Shown piece by piece: positions 8,311-16,989 of a stretch of DNA of 58,872 nt. Position 1 is the stretch's first letter; each line of letters opens with the position of its first letter. This DNA comes from JAAYCI01 sp031549285 (lineage in GTDB: Bacteria > Bacillota > Clostridia > Oscillospirales > Ruminococcaceae): the NCBI GenBank assembly GCA_031549285.1, contig JAVBPZ010000005.1, positions 1 through 58,872 of the forward strand. The letters run 5' to 3'. A program made the position numbers and the translations under genes. Below the pieces are notes generated by a model that ran no database searches, was not told where the DNA came from, and worked only from the letters and a program-made list of their open reading frames with translations.

Positions 8311-9009
8311 TTATTCCTTGGTCTCGAACTTGTACCCCACGCCCCACACGGTTTTCAGGTTCCATTCTTCGCTGGCGCCCTCCAGCTTCTCCCGCAGGCG
8401 CTTCACATGCACGTCTATGGTTCGGGAATCCCCGTAATACTCAAACCCCCATACCTCGTCCAGCAGCTGGTCGCGGGTAAACACCCTGCCCGGGTGGCTG
8501 GCCAGAAAATACAGCAGTTCCATCTCTTTCGGCGGCGCCTCTATCACGGTGCCGCCCACCTTCAGTTCATACTTCGACAGGTCAATGGACAGGCTTTCAT
8601 AGTGTATCTGCTTATCAGACTCATCGTCCTCTTTTGCGGCGGCGGAGGCGCGCCGCAGCACCGCCTTGATGCGCGCCACCACTTCTTTCGCTTCAAAAGG
8701 CTTTACGATATAATCGTCAGCCCCCAGTTCCAGCCCCAGCACCTTGTCAAACGTGTCGCCCTTTGCTGTCAGCATAATAATAGGTACCTCGCTAGAGGAG
8801 CGAATCTTCCGGCAGGTTTCCCAGCCGTCCAGCTTCGGCATCATCACGTCCAGCAGGACCAAATCCGCGTCCCAGTCCTCGAACGCAGCCACCGCCGCCT
8901 GCCCGTCATGGGCCAGTTTGGTCTCATACTCTTCTTTTTCCAGATACAGGCGCAGCAGTTCGCAAATATTCTTGTCGTCATCCACAATCAATATTTTTCG
9001 TGCAGCCAT
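8311..9009 (-). CDS. OmpR/PhoB-family response regulator
   Basis: About 232 residues. The receiver domain has the acidic triad (DDD at 10-12), the phosphorylated Asp54 in LLDVMMPKLDGW, and the conserved Lys in IVKPF. The C-terminal winged helix includes the GRVFTRDQLLDEVWG and SRTIDVHVKRLREKL signatures. ATG at 9009 has GGGGAG 8 bases upstream; the ORF opens 7 codons earlier without such a site. It is the partner of the adjacent histidine kinase. WalR/PhoB-type by domain pattern; targets unknown. Confidence 0.92.
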   Translation of the reverse strand: MAARKILIVDDDKNICELLRLYLEKEEYETKLAHDGQAAVAAFEDWDADLVLLDVMMPKLDGWETCRKIRSSSEVPIIMLTAKGDTFDKVLGLELGADDYIVKPFEAKEVVARIKAVLRRASAAAKEDDESDKQIHYESLSIDLSKYELKVGGTVIEAPPKEMELLYFLASHPGRVFTRDQLLDEVWGFEYYGDSRTIDVHVKRLREKLEGASEEWNLKTVWGVGYKFETKE

Positions 9010-9382
9010 GCTGTTTACTCCCCTTCCCATGCTCTGGTTTCTTTACTATGTAACCACTAACTTATTCCGCTCCCCGCCGGTTTTGCCGCTTTTGGTTTGT
9101 GGCACGGCCACGCCTTTTCGGCAAAATCCTCGTCAATACAATTTGTATTTCCTGCGGTTTTGCCTTAGCCACAACTCAAAATCGCCTTCACCTACGGCAA
9201 GCTCCATTAAATCCGCGGTTACTCAGGTGGCACATTCCGCACCGTTCACACAGCGCTTACAAAATATCCTCACCTGCGTCTGCTTGGTCATACTATTATA
9301 CTACACCAATTATGAACATACTATGTTTTACGGCAAATTTCAAAAGCATCTGTCGCCGGTTCGCGCTCTTTTGTCCCACTTC
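9010..9382. other. Gene-free gap between divergent operons
   Basis: No convincing gene. It separates the leftward two-component operon from rightward ychF. A minus-strand TATAAT (9295-9300) may belong to the regulator promoter but no good -35 was found. Long frames here lack ribosome binding sites and recognisable sequence. Confidence 0.5.
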
Positions 9383-9412
9383 TTTACTTCTGCCCGGCGG
9401 GTACGGTATAAT
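9383..9412 (+). promoter_or_regulatory. Promoter upstream of ychF
   Basis: TTTACT (9383-9388), 18-bp spacer, TATAAT (9407-9412). This leaves an untranslated leader of about 145 bases before ychF. Confidence 0.5.
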
Positions 9413-9562
9413 GGGACAGGATAAAAAACACTGCCGGTGCCCGCCTCTTTCGCGCCCGGCACCTCACTTTTATACGTTAACAGGAGCTGGTTGCATTGCG
9501 TTGACAATCGTTTGTCAGCCTTGTGCCATAACCGGCCTGCTCCTGCAGAAAGGACCACACAA

Positions 9563-10663
9563 ATGAAGCTCGGAATTGTAGGCCTGCCAAATGTCGGCAA
9601 ATCCACCCTGTTCAACGCTATTACCAACGCCGGCGCCCAAAGCGCCAACTACCCCTTTTGTACGATAGAGCCAAACGTGGGTTGTGTGGCGGTGCCGGAC
9701 AAGCGCCTGGACGCGCTTACCGAAATGTACCACCCCAAAAAGACCACCCCGGCGGTCATAGAGTTCGTGGACATTGCGGGCCTGGTTCGCGGTGCGTCGA
9801 AGGGGGAGGGCCTGGGCAACAAATTTCTCTCCCACATCCGGGAGGTCGACGCCATCATCCATGTGGTGCGGTGTTTTGCTTCCGGTGACGTCATCCACGT
9901 GGAGGGCGACGTAAACCCACAGCGCGATATTGAAACCATCGATTTGGAGCTGGTATTGGCGGATCTGGAGATTGTGGCGCGCCGTGCGGAAAAATCCGCA
10001 AAGCTGGTGCGTACCGGCGACAAAAGCCTCGCCACCGAGGCCGCCATGCTGGAACGCCTGACCGCCCATCTTTCCGACGGGAAAAACGCCCGCCAGTTCC
10101 AGCCCAAAGATGACGATGAAGCCCGTATCCTGGCCGGAATTCCGCTGCTCAGCGCGAAACCGGTCATCTATGCGGCAAACCTGGGGGAAGACGACATCCT
10201 GGGGGATTACACCGCAAACCCACACTACCAGGCGCTGCAAAAAATTGCCGCGCAGGAAGGCGCCGGCTGCCTGCCCATCTGTGCCAAGGTGGAGGAAGAC
10301 ATTGCCAGCTTTGCCCCTGCGGAAAAGGCCGATTTCCTGCAGGAACTGGGCCTGGCCGCCTCCGGGCTGGACAATCTTATTCAGGAGGGCTACACCCTGC
10401 TGGGGCTCATCAGCTTTCTCACCTCCGGCGAGGACGAGGTGCGCGCCTGGACCATAACAAATGGAACCAAAGCACCCCAGGCCGCCGGCAAAATACACTC
10501 GGATTTCGAGCGCGGCTTTATCCGGGCCGAGGTGGTCGCCTATGATGACCTGATGCGCCTGGGCAGCATGGCCGCCGCAAAGGAAAAGGGCCTGGTGCGC
10601 AGCGAGGGCAAGGAATATGTGATGAAGGACGGCGACATTGTCCTTTTTCGTTTTAATGTATAA
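9563..10663 (+). CDS. ychF: Redox-regulated ATPase/GTPase YchF (Obg family)
   Basis: A cytoplasmic P-loop NTPase of 366 residues of the YchF/OLA1 subfamily, which binds ribosomes and prefers ATP. Walker A is GLPNVGKST at residues 6-14, switch II is DIAGLVRGAS with the following HIREVDAI, and the C-terminal TGS-like domain ends FRFNV. The usual G4 NKxD is replaced, as in the subfamily (YAANLGEDD). ATG at 9563 follows AAAGGA by 8 bases; a 42-codon upstream extension has no binding site. Length fits the family exactly. Confidence 0.95.
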   Translation: MKLGIVGLPNVGKSTLFNAITNAGAQSANYPFCTIEPNVGCVAVPDKRLDALTEMYHPKKTTPAVIEFVDIAGLVRGASKGEGLGNKFLSHIREVDAIIHVVRCFASGDVIHVEGDVNPQRDIETIDLELVLADLEIVARRAEKSAKLVRTGDKSLATEAAMLERLTAHLSDGKNARQFQPKDDDEARILAGIPLLSAKPVIYAANLGEDDILGDYTANPHYQALQKIAAQEGAGCLPICAKVEEDIASFAPAEKADFLQELGLAASGLDNLIQEGYTLLGLISFLTSGEDEVRAWTITNGTKAPQAAGKIHSDFERGFIRAEVVAYDDLMRLGSMAAAKEKGLVRSEGKEYVMKDGDIVLFRFNV

Positions 10664-10761
10664 TGTCGCTGTATTTGCAAAATATTATGATTGTTTAACC
10701 CGTGATTATGTCCATGTTTGTCTGTTATAATTACATTTTTTACAGAACAGGAGATGTTGTC

Positions 10762-11469
10762 ATGCTGAAAACCATTGGCGTTTTGGGCGCCCTGCCGGAA
10801 GAAGTGGACCTGATTGTAAACGCGCTGGAGCACCGCGAGGAAGAGCAGTACGGCGGCGTCCGGTACTATAAAGGCACGCGCGCCGGCAAACACCTGGTGG
10901 TCTGCTGCGCCGGCATGGGAAAGGTAAACGCGGCCGCCGCCACCCAGGTGCTCATCACCCGCTTTGGCGCCGATGCGGTCATTTTCAGCGGCATTGCCGG
11001 CAACATGTGCACGGAAATTGGCGTGGGGGACGTGGTCATTGGCAAAACGGTGCTTTATCACGATGCCGACAACCGCATGCTGTGCCAAAGCTCTCCCGGT
11101 ACCGCCGAGTATACCGCCGACCCGCTGCTGGTGGACGCCGTGCAACACGGCTGCGAGCTTACTGGCGTGCGCTACATTATCGGCCGCATCGCCACCGGCG
11201 ACCAGTTCATCGGTGATTCCGATACCAAAAAACGCATCCAACAGCAGTTCGCCCCAGACTGCGTGGAGATGGAAGGCGCCGCCGTGGGCCATGTGGCCAT
11301 GCGCAACCACGTACCCTTTGTGGTGCTGCGCACCATGAGCGACGAATGCGAACAGTCGGCAGAGGAACTGGGCGGCGAGGATTTTGACATCTCTACCTAC
11401 GTTGAAACCGCCTCGGCCATTGTCGTCGCCGCGGTGGACGCGCTGGCGGTCATGGAAAAGGACCGGTAA
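10762..11469 (+). CDS. mtnN: 5'-methylthioadenosine/S-adenosylhomocysteine nucleosidase
   Basis: A cytoplasmic nucleosidase of 235 residues that cleaves the glycosidic bond of methylthioadenosine and S-adenosylhomocysteine in the methyl cycle. Conserved parts are the N-terminal LGALPEEV with the active-site Glu, the CAGMGKVNAA and FSGIAGN phosphate/ribose loops, VEMEGAAVGHVA, and RTMSDE with the catalytic Asp. ATG at 10762 is 7 bases after AGGAGA. It lies 98 bp after ychF and may be co-transcribed with it. Confidence 0.93.
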   Translation: MLKTIGVLGALPEEVDLIVNALEHREEEQYGGVRYYKGTRAGKHLVVCCAGMGKVNAAAATQVLITRFGADAVIFSGIAGNMCTEIGVGDVVIGKTVLYHDADNRMLCQSSPGTAEYTADPLLVDAVQHGCELTGVRYIIGRIATGDQFIGDSDTKKRIQQQFAPDCVEMEGAAVGHVAMRNHVPFVVLRTMSDECEQSAEELGGEDFDISTYVETASAIVVAAVDALAVMEKDR

Positions 11470-11582
11470 ATGGGCGGCATAGGAAATCCCGCAGGATCCC
11501 ACGCCAACTTTCGCCGATGCCTGAGGCAACAATAAGGGGTAGTATATATCGTGAGGACGCCCCCACCTCTCGTCCTTTCGGC

Positions 11583-11611
11583 GCAGTCCACCCCAAGGGA
11601 CTGCACTTTTT
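11583..11611 (+). terminator. Intrinsic terminator
   Basis: GCAGTCC, 8-base loop, GGACTGC, then ACTTTTT. Ends mtnN or the candidate RNA. Confidence 0.6.
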
Positions 11612-11674
11612 GTCGGCCTCCCACGTTCGGTCATACAAAAGCTGGCTTTCGCGCGCCCCTCACTTCATTGGTCA

Positions 11675-11720
11675 AAAAAGCCAGGCGGTAGCCATACCAG
11701 CGCCTGGCTTTTGTTTTTTC
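11675..11720. terminator. Bidirectional terminator between convergent genes
   Basis: Stem AAAAAGCCAGGCG/CGCCTGGCTTTTG with a T-rich tail on both strands. It separates rightward mtnN from the leftward lipoprotein gene. The 300 bases beyond it, up to 12034, are A/T-rich with no gene seen. Confidence 0.8.
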
Positions 11721-12034
11721 TTTTTTTACAGTGAAATTACTGCCACGTTGTCCCGTTTGTTTTCAATCGCGCGAATGTATTCCGTGCGAATTTGACATTC
11801 TGCTTTATCCCGTCTCACTCGGTATTGTGAATCCTTTTCAAAGGATTTATTTTACTATTTATTCTGCATACATAGCATATAATAACATAATTGTTTTTGA
11901 TTTGTCTGGATTTATTTGTGTTTTTGGTTTTTTGTACTACTTCTGCCGTATTAAAATAAATCCCCTGTTACGTCAGACCCAACCGCATACCTTTTATGTC
12001 CTCCCTGCGCAACCTGCCCTTTTACACCTTCCAT

Positions 12035-13627
12035 CTATAGCGGCAACCGCAGCGCGCTGCGCGCCACTGTTTCAAAGGCTTTTTCGTCGCTTGCTTCCCA
12101 CTCCTCTTTTCCCATCAGGTGCTCCTGCACCCATTCGCCTATGGTGCTTTGGGCACCAGCCAGATAGGCGGGCGCCGCCACTATGGGGTGTACCTGTCTC
12201 GCGGTAATGGCCGCGGACAGCTGATACGCCAGCGTTCCAGCGGGGTATGGCGTTGCCGGCGGCAGCAGGTATAGTTCACCCGCAATGGCCGCGTTTCCTT
12301 CATCGGACGCAAACAGACGAATCAAAATTGCCGCGGCCTGCCCTGTCTCATCCGCGCCGCCCCGTATGCACAAATACCCATCCGCCCGCACGTTCAGCAG
12401 CCGGTTGTTTTCTTCTGTGCTGGCGGCGGCCTGCTCGGCGGCAGTGGGCGCGCTGGCGGTTGTTTCGCTTTGGCTCTGCGCCGCGCTGCTGGTTGTCTCC
12501 TGGGTTTCCCCCGTCTCTGCGGGGGGCAGCTTCAGCGGCAACAGCGCCAGGTTCATTTTCAGCGTATCGCTTTCGGCCTCCAGCGCCAGCCCTGTTTTGG
12601 TGTCCGCTCGCAAAAACAGCGCGGTCCCTTCACGGAACATCTGCACTGCCTCGTCCACAGTGTACTTGGGCTTTGTGTCATACCCTTCCCCATGCGCGAA
12701 ACTTCCGTTGTCGCTGGCCATATGCAGCGTTTCAAAATCCAGCCATTCAAACAATGATGGCAATGCTGTCGCCAACGCATTGATCACTTCCTGCGGCGTG
12801 GCAGCATCCAGCGCCTGTGGCGACGCATAGGGTATGCCCAGCGTGGCCCCCAGCGCCCCGTTTACATATTCTTCCGGCGCACCGGTTGCCACTGCAAACA
12901 TTCCCCGCAGCTTTTGGGCATCTGCCGGCCGGTATCCCGGCGTGGTATAGGTGCCATTCCCTATTTCTATGCGCAACCGGCGCGGCTGCTGCAGGTAATC
13001 TTCCAGCATCGTTACCAGCGCCACCCATTCCCCCCAGCTGCATTCCATCAAATCCCTGCGCAGCATTTCGGTGTTCTGTGTGCCCAACAGCGTGCCCAGC
13101 AGCGATAGGTTCACCAGCATCCCTTCGCCATAATACCCCAGCGGCATTCCCAGAACACCCTCGTCATCGGCACCGGCCAACGCAAACGCCTCCGGCACCA
13201 TAGCAGTCAGGCTGCGCAGCGCCGGCGCTGCCGCCTGCCCGGACAAATCCTCAAACTGTATGCCCTTTTCCTGCAGCGCCCTTGCCTCTGCCAGCCCGTC
13301 CACCCAAAACAATACCGGTGCGTCTTCGCCCGCCAGTGCGTCGGCCAGTGTCCCCTGGTACGCCAGCCCGCCAGCGCCGATCTGCAGCTCCACCGCAATC
13401 TCTTCGGCCTGTGCCATTTGGCGAATCACCTGCGCCAGAGCTGGCTTGTCTGCCGGCAGGAATATGCGCAAGCCGCCGCTGGCTACCACTGTGGCCGCCG
13501 ATGCACTTACCGCCGCACCTGCCTGCCCTTTGGCGCCGCTCTGCCCGGTACCTGGCCCCACCGTACATCCCGCCAGGCACCCCGCCGCCAGACACAGCAC
13601 CAGACAAAAGGCCGTCATTCTCTTCAT
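12035..13627 (-). CDS. Putative extracellular solute-binding lipoprotein
   Basis: A secreted protein of 530 residues. It begins with a lipoprotein signal peptide (MKRMTAFCLVLCLAAGCLAG) whose lipobox LAGC places the lipidated Cys at about 21. The remainder resembles family-1 ABC solute-binding proteins (GGLRIFLPADKPALAQVIRQ, FWVDGLAEA, GMPLGYYGEGMLVN), though similarity is only general. A Ser/Thr/Gln/Ala-rich segment near residue 400 looks like an inserted linker. No permease or ATPase gene is adjacent, so it is an orphan binding protein or uses a distant transporter. Identity moderate. Confidence 0.65.
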   Translation of the reverse strand: MKRMTAFCLVLCLAAGCLAGCTVGPGTGQSGAKGQAGAAVSASAATVVASGGLRIFLPADKPALAQVIRQMAQAEEIAVELQIGAGGLAYQGTLADALAGEDAPVLFWVDGLAEARALQEKGIQFEDLSGQAAAPALRSLTAMVPEAFALAGADDEGVLGMPLGYYGEGMLVNLSLLGTLLGTQNTEMLRRDLMECSWGEWVALVTMLEDYLQQPRRLRIEIGNGTYTTPGYRPADAQKLRGMFAVATGAPEEYVNGALGATLGIPYASPQALDAATPQEVINALATALPSLFEWLDFETLHMASDNGSFAHGEGYDTKPKYTVDEAVQMFREGTALFLRADTKTGLALEAESDTLKMNLALLPLKLPPAETGETQETTSSAAQSQSETTASAPTAAEQAAASTEENNRLLNVRADGYLCIRGGADETGQAAAILIRLFASDEGNAAIAGELYLLPPATPYPAGTLAYQLSAAITARQVHPIVAAPAYLAGAQSTIGEWVQEHLMGKEEWEASDEKAFETVARSALRLPL

Positions 13628-14489
13628 CGCGCTTCCCTCGCATTCCTTGCCAGTATATATTGTATATTTTTAGTAAATTATACCGGAAATACTTCTTTCT
13701 CGCCACTGCAACAGATTTTTCACAATGTTCTTGCATCTACGCCATATGCTCTGTATATATTGCTGTGTTTGCTGCGTGCTTCCTTCGTGCTCCCGGCAAA
13801 AAGTCCAGGGGCTCTACGCTTTTTTGCACTTTTGATGCTGCGCTCGGTTGGGGTACAGGTGGTTTTCACTTACCTGCGAAAAGCGCCACTGGAAGGTCGG
13901 CAAAATTTTCTGCGCACCGCCTTCTGGCACTGCCGCGTGCAAAAGCGCGGCAAGCACTACCCCCTGCGACGTTTTGCTCTCGGTTCCCTGCCAGAGGGCG
14001 GACGCCCGGTTGCTGCCACCCACCAGGCTGCGCCACCTGCAGGACATTCGCCTTTTGTACCTCGCCGGCTGTCCACACTTTTTTCCTCGGGGGGCTTTTC
14101 TACATTTTCACCCATGTGCTGCCCACCCTGCCCGGCCGATGGCCCCTTGGCCAAAGCGTTGCTTTGCCCAAGGCCCGGCACAGGGGTGGTGCACGTTTTC
14201 ACCCCGCAAAAATCCAACACCACCCCGCCACTCCCGCGCCAGCTTCTTCCTTTTGCCCCCTGCGCCGGGGGCGGCGTTCCGCCGCCGGCCTTCGGCCGGG
14301 CTCCCCCCCAAAAAAACCTACCCTACCCCCGGGGCATTCTTTTCCCGGCGCCTGCATTTTCTCTGCTCGCATTCTCTGCAAAAATTCCACCTTTGCCACC
14401 GCTTTCTCCGCCAGACCAGCCTTCCGGTCATCACAATCTGCTTTGGCAAAAAAGCCCCCTCCAACACCAATAAAGCGAGGTATCTCTTC
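13628..14489. other. 862-bp gap, C-rich, no gene supported
   Basis: Several long plus-strand frames cross this stretch because stop codons are rare in C-rich DNA, but none has a good binding site or familiar sequence. It holds a GC-rich palindrome cluster (14267-14306: GGCGGC/GCCGCC, then CCGGCC-ttc-GGCCGG) and a GGCC-rich hairpin near 14130-14170. The first 120 bases should include the promoter of the leftward lipoprotein gene. Confidence 0.5.
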
Positions 14490-15194
14490 ATGCGCATGCG
14501 TTTCAAGCCCTATGCCCGCCCGGAACTGGCCGCCTGGCCGCATTTTGCAGACGCGCCGGAACAACTAAAAGGCCGTTGGCGCGCCACCTTTTCTGCGCCG
14601 GACCAGCCACTGTGCCTGGAACTGGGCTGCGGGAAAGGCTTTTTCCTTTCGTCATTGGCGCTGCGCCAGCCGCAGTACAACCATCTGGGCGTGGACATAA
14701 AAAGCGAGGTACTGGTGGTCGCCAAACGCACCTGCGAGCAACTGTATTCCACCGCCAATACCCCCATCACCAACATCGCCTTCACCTCGCAAAACATCGA
14801 AAAGATTAGCGACATTCTATCCCCCGATGACAATGTTTCCCGTATCTACATCAATTTTTGCAACCCATGGTACAAAAGCGGCCACGCGAAGCACCGCCTC
14901 ACCCACCCGCGCCAGCTGGCCCTGTACCGGGACTTTCTGGTGCCCGGCGGGGAAATTTGGTTCAAAACCGATGACGACGCCTTGTTCGAGGATTCCCTGC
15001 GTTACTTTGCATACACCGGCTTCGCCGTCACCTGGTCCACCCGGGACCTGCACCAGGACGAGCCCAGCTGGAACATCCGCACCGAGCACGAAACTATGTT
15101 TTCACAGGAAGACATCCCTATAAAGGCGCTCATCGCAAAAATGCACCCCGCCCAGCTGGACCGTGCCGCCATCGCTCGGTTGAAAGATCTATGA
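14490..15194 (+). CDS. trmB: tRNA (guanine46-N7)-methyltransferase
   Basis: A SAM-dependent enzyme of 234 residues that makes m7G46 in tRNA variable loops. The SAM-binding motif LELGCGKGFFLSSLA lies near residue 50, followed by GVDIKSEVL, the family motif INFCNPWYKSGHAKHRLTHP (commonly INFSDPWPKKRHxKRRL, so Asp is replaced by Asn), and the C-terminal TEHETMFS segment. ATG at 14490 follows GAGG by 9 bases. The frame is open far upstream but that extension is low-complexity and unrelated to TrmB. Length matches the family. Confidence 0.92.
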   Translation: MRMRFKPYARPELAAWPHFADAPEQLKGRWRATFSAPDQPLCLELGCGKGFFLSSLALRQPQYNHLGVDIKSEVLVVAKRTCEQLYSTANTPITNIAFTSQNIEKISDILSPDDNVSRIYINFCNPWYKSGHAKHRLTHPRQLALYRDFLVPGGEIWFKTDDDALFEDSLRYFAYTGFAVTWSTRDLHQDEPSWNIRTEHETMFSQEDIPIKALIAKMHPAQLDRAAIARLKDL

Positions 15195-15231
15195 AATATT
15201 GGGAAATAGTATGCAAATGTCCTACTTTCCC

Positions 15232-15260
15232 TTGCTTTGGTAAAACCCGGCCACTATAAT
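15232..15260 (+). promoter_or_regulatory. Promoter of HTH protein gene
   Basis: TTGCTT (15232-15237), 17-bp spacer, perfect TATAAT (15255-15260), about 48 bp before the start codon. Confidence 0.75.
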
Positions 15261-15307
15261 GTAATTGCAACCAGGGTTTTAGGAAGAGCGGGAAAGAAGG
15301 TGGCACA

Positions 15308-16552
15308 ATGATTGAAAAATTGTATACGGTGGAGGAAGTTGCCGAGTTGGCCTCGGTTACCGGGCGAACCATCCGCAACTACCTCAAAAGCGGCCGGTTG
15401 CAGGGCCGTAAAATTGGCGGGCAGTGGCGCTTCCCCGAGAGCGAGGTACAGCGCCTGCTTACCGGTGGCACCATAACGGAGGAACCGGACGAGCCTGCCG
15501 AAAAAAATTATCCCGAACCCCCTGCGTCCAGCTATCTGGATGTGGAGGAGGAGCCCGCCTTCGACGGCGCTGCTTATGAGGAGGAAGAACCACCGCCGCC
15601 TCCGCGGCCTTCCGCTTATGCCGCCGCCAGCCAAACCCCTGTCGAAACACCCGCGCCCACCGTTGGCGCTATATCCCGCGGGGAATATGCCACGCCTGCG
15701 CCACTTCCCACGGCGTATCCCCCGTCCCCGCAAACGCGTCCGGCTTCCCCTGTGGCTTCGCCGGCACCTGTTGTTTCCGACGCCCCAGCGGCAAATGTCT
15801 CTGCATACCCGCCCGGGGAACCGGGCTTTGCCCCGGCGGCACCGGCGGCTTCCTATCCGCCTGCGCCTGCTGCACCCGATCCCACAAGCATTCCGGTACA
15901 AAACGCCCCGGCATTTCCTGCCGAAGGCGCCCCTGTCTCCGGGTATCCGTATCCGCCGCAGGCCGCCGCCCCACAGTCTTTTGCACAACCGGCTTTTTCG
16001 CCCCCGCAAAACACCGGCGTTGCGTCTTATACACCACCGGCGGCCTATGCCCCAACAGGGAATATCCCTGTAAACAACCCACCTGCGCCAAATCCGGCGT
16101 TTGGTGCAGCACCATATCCCACACCGGCGCCGCAGCCGGCATACGCCAGCACGCCGCCTTCCGGATATTTTTCTTCCGATTCCCTGGATACACTCCAGGC
16201 TGCCGCCGCAGCCCTGGCCGAAAAGGTAGCCGCCCAGTCCGCCGCAACCCAGGCAGCCGCCACCCCCGCCGTGCCGGAGTTCAGCGATGTCGGCAAGCGG
16301 GTTGCGCGTTTCGTCACCGAAGTGCACGACTGTTCCGCCGGGCCGCAGATCTGCGCCGTGGTGGATGTGCACCAGGCTTTTTCCAACGCGAAAATCGCCA
16401 GCGAGCGTCTGTCGTTGGTTGCGGAGGAAGAAAGCGAAGGCGGTGTTCTTTGCGAGGTATTTGTGGAGTATGATGAGCGCTATTTTGTGGCGCGTTACAC
16501 ACTGTTCGGCACCAGCATGTTCCTCTCCCGCAGCTTAAAACTGCTGGGGTAG
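15308..16552 (+). CDS. MerR/excisionase-type HTH protein with Pro/Ala-rich linker
   Basis: A protein of 414 residues with three parts. Residues 1-52 form an HTH_17/MerR-like DNA-binding domain (YTVEEVAELASVTGRTIRNY, then SGRLQGRKIGGQWRF). Residues about 60-310 are a disordered linker dominated by Pro, Ala and Tyr. Residues about 320-414 form a compact domain of unknown family beginning FSDVGKRVARFV and ending LSRSLKLLG. There is no membrane segment. ATG at 15308 has AAGGTGG upstream and its own strong promoter. It is probably a regulator; target and ligand are unknown, and I do not recognise the C-terminal domain. Confidence 0.75.
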   Translation: MIEKLYTVEEVAELASVTGRTIRNYLKSGRLQGRKIGGQWRFPESEVQRLLTGGTITEEPDEPAEKNYPEPPASSYLDVEEEPAFDGAAYEEEEPPPPPRPSAYAAASQTPVETPAPTVGAISRGEYATPAPLPTAYPPSPQTRPASPVASPAPVVSDAPAANVSAYPPGEPGFAPAAPAASYPPAPAAPDPTSIPVQNAPAFPAEGAPVSGYPYPPQAAAPQSFAQPAFSPPQNTGVASYTPPAAYAPTGNIPVNNPPAPNPAFGAAPYPTPAPQPAYASTPPSGYFSSDSLDTLQAAAAALAEKVAAQSAATQAAATPAVPEFSDVGKRVARFVTEVHDCSAGPQICAVVDVHQAFSNAKIASERLSLVAEEESEGGVLCEVFVEYDERYFVARYTLFGTSMFLSRSLKLLG

Positions 16553-16651
16553 TCTCGTTTTTTCACGGTCACAAGGGTAACTCTGACAGCATTCCCTTTT
16601 GATTTGCTTTATTTCCCGTTCGCATACCCTGTAAATCTCGTTTGAATTTTA

Positions 16652-16693
16652 AACATTAATAATCAAAATAATTATATTTTGATTATTAATGTT
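16652..16693. terminator. A/T-rich perfect inverted repeat between convergent genes
   Basis: Arms of 18 bases (AACATTAATAATCAAAAT and its complement) enclose AATTAT, followed on the plus side by TTTTTATTTTG. It may terminate transcription from either side. The rest of the 437-bp gap (16553-16989) shows nothing else. Confidence 0.6.
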
Positions 16694-16989
16694 TTTTATT
16701 TTGTCTTTTCATCCTGCTTTTCGCCATTTTTGTGCTTTGGCGGGTTCAGTACTTCTTTGGTTTGACCCTTACCATATCGCCTGCATATTTCCCCAGTTTT
16801 CCCTTTTCCCCCACAAATGTTCCCCCGTTTTTCCCGGTGGCCCGCATTTTGCTCTCTATTCTTAGCCCTAAGGTCTGTCAATTGAATTAATCTGTGTAAA
16901 CCTAGCAATAACAACATAATATTAATTCAATTAAATTTATATCTCTACAATAATGAATTTACTACATTTATTTCCTTTCTTCTGGTTTA

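Larger units (their letters stand above)
11470..11730 (+). ncRNA. Candidate structured RNA or long mtnN 3' UTR
   Basis: The stretch after mtnN is rich in pairings on the plus strand: CGCCGA (11512-11517) with TCGGCG (11578-11583), AGGACG (11554-11559) with CGTCCT (11571-11576), and GCC-TGA-GGC. It runs into a terminator-like hairpin at 11583-11611 and a second, stronger terminator at 11675-11720. A 6S-like or other small RNA is possible, but family and even strand are not settled. Confidence 0.3.

Noticed and set aside
13848..14489. N-terminal extension of the trmB frame and the overlapping 428-codon and 351-codon frames
   Set aside because: The extension is low-complexity and unrelated to TrmB. 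A good ribosome binding site precedes 14490, and none of the long frames has a start signal.
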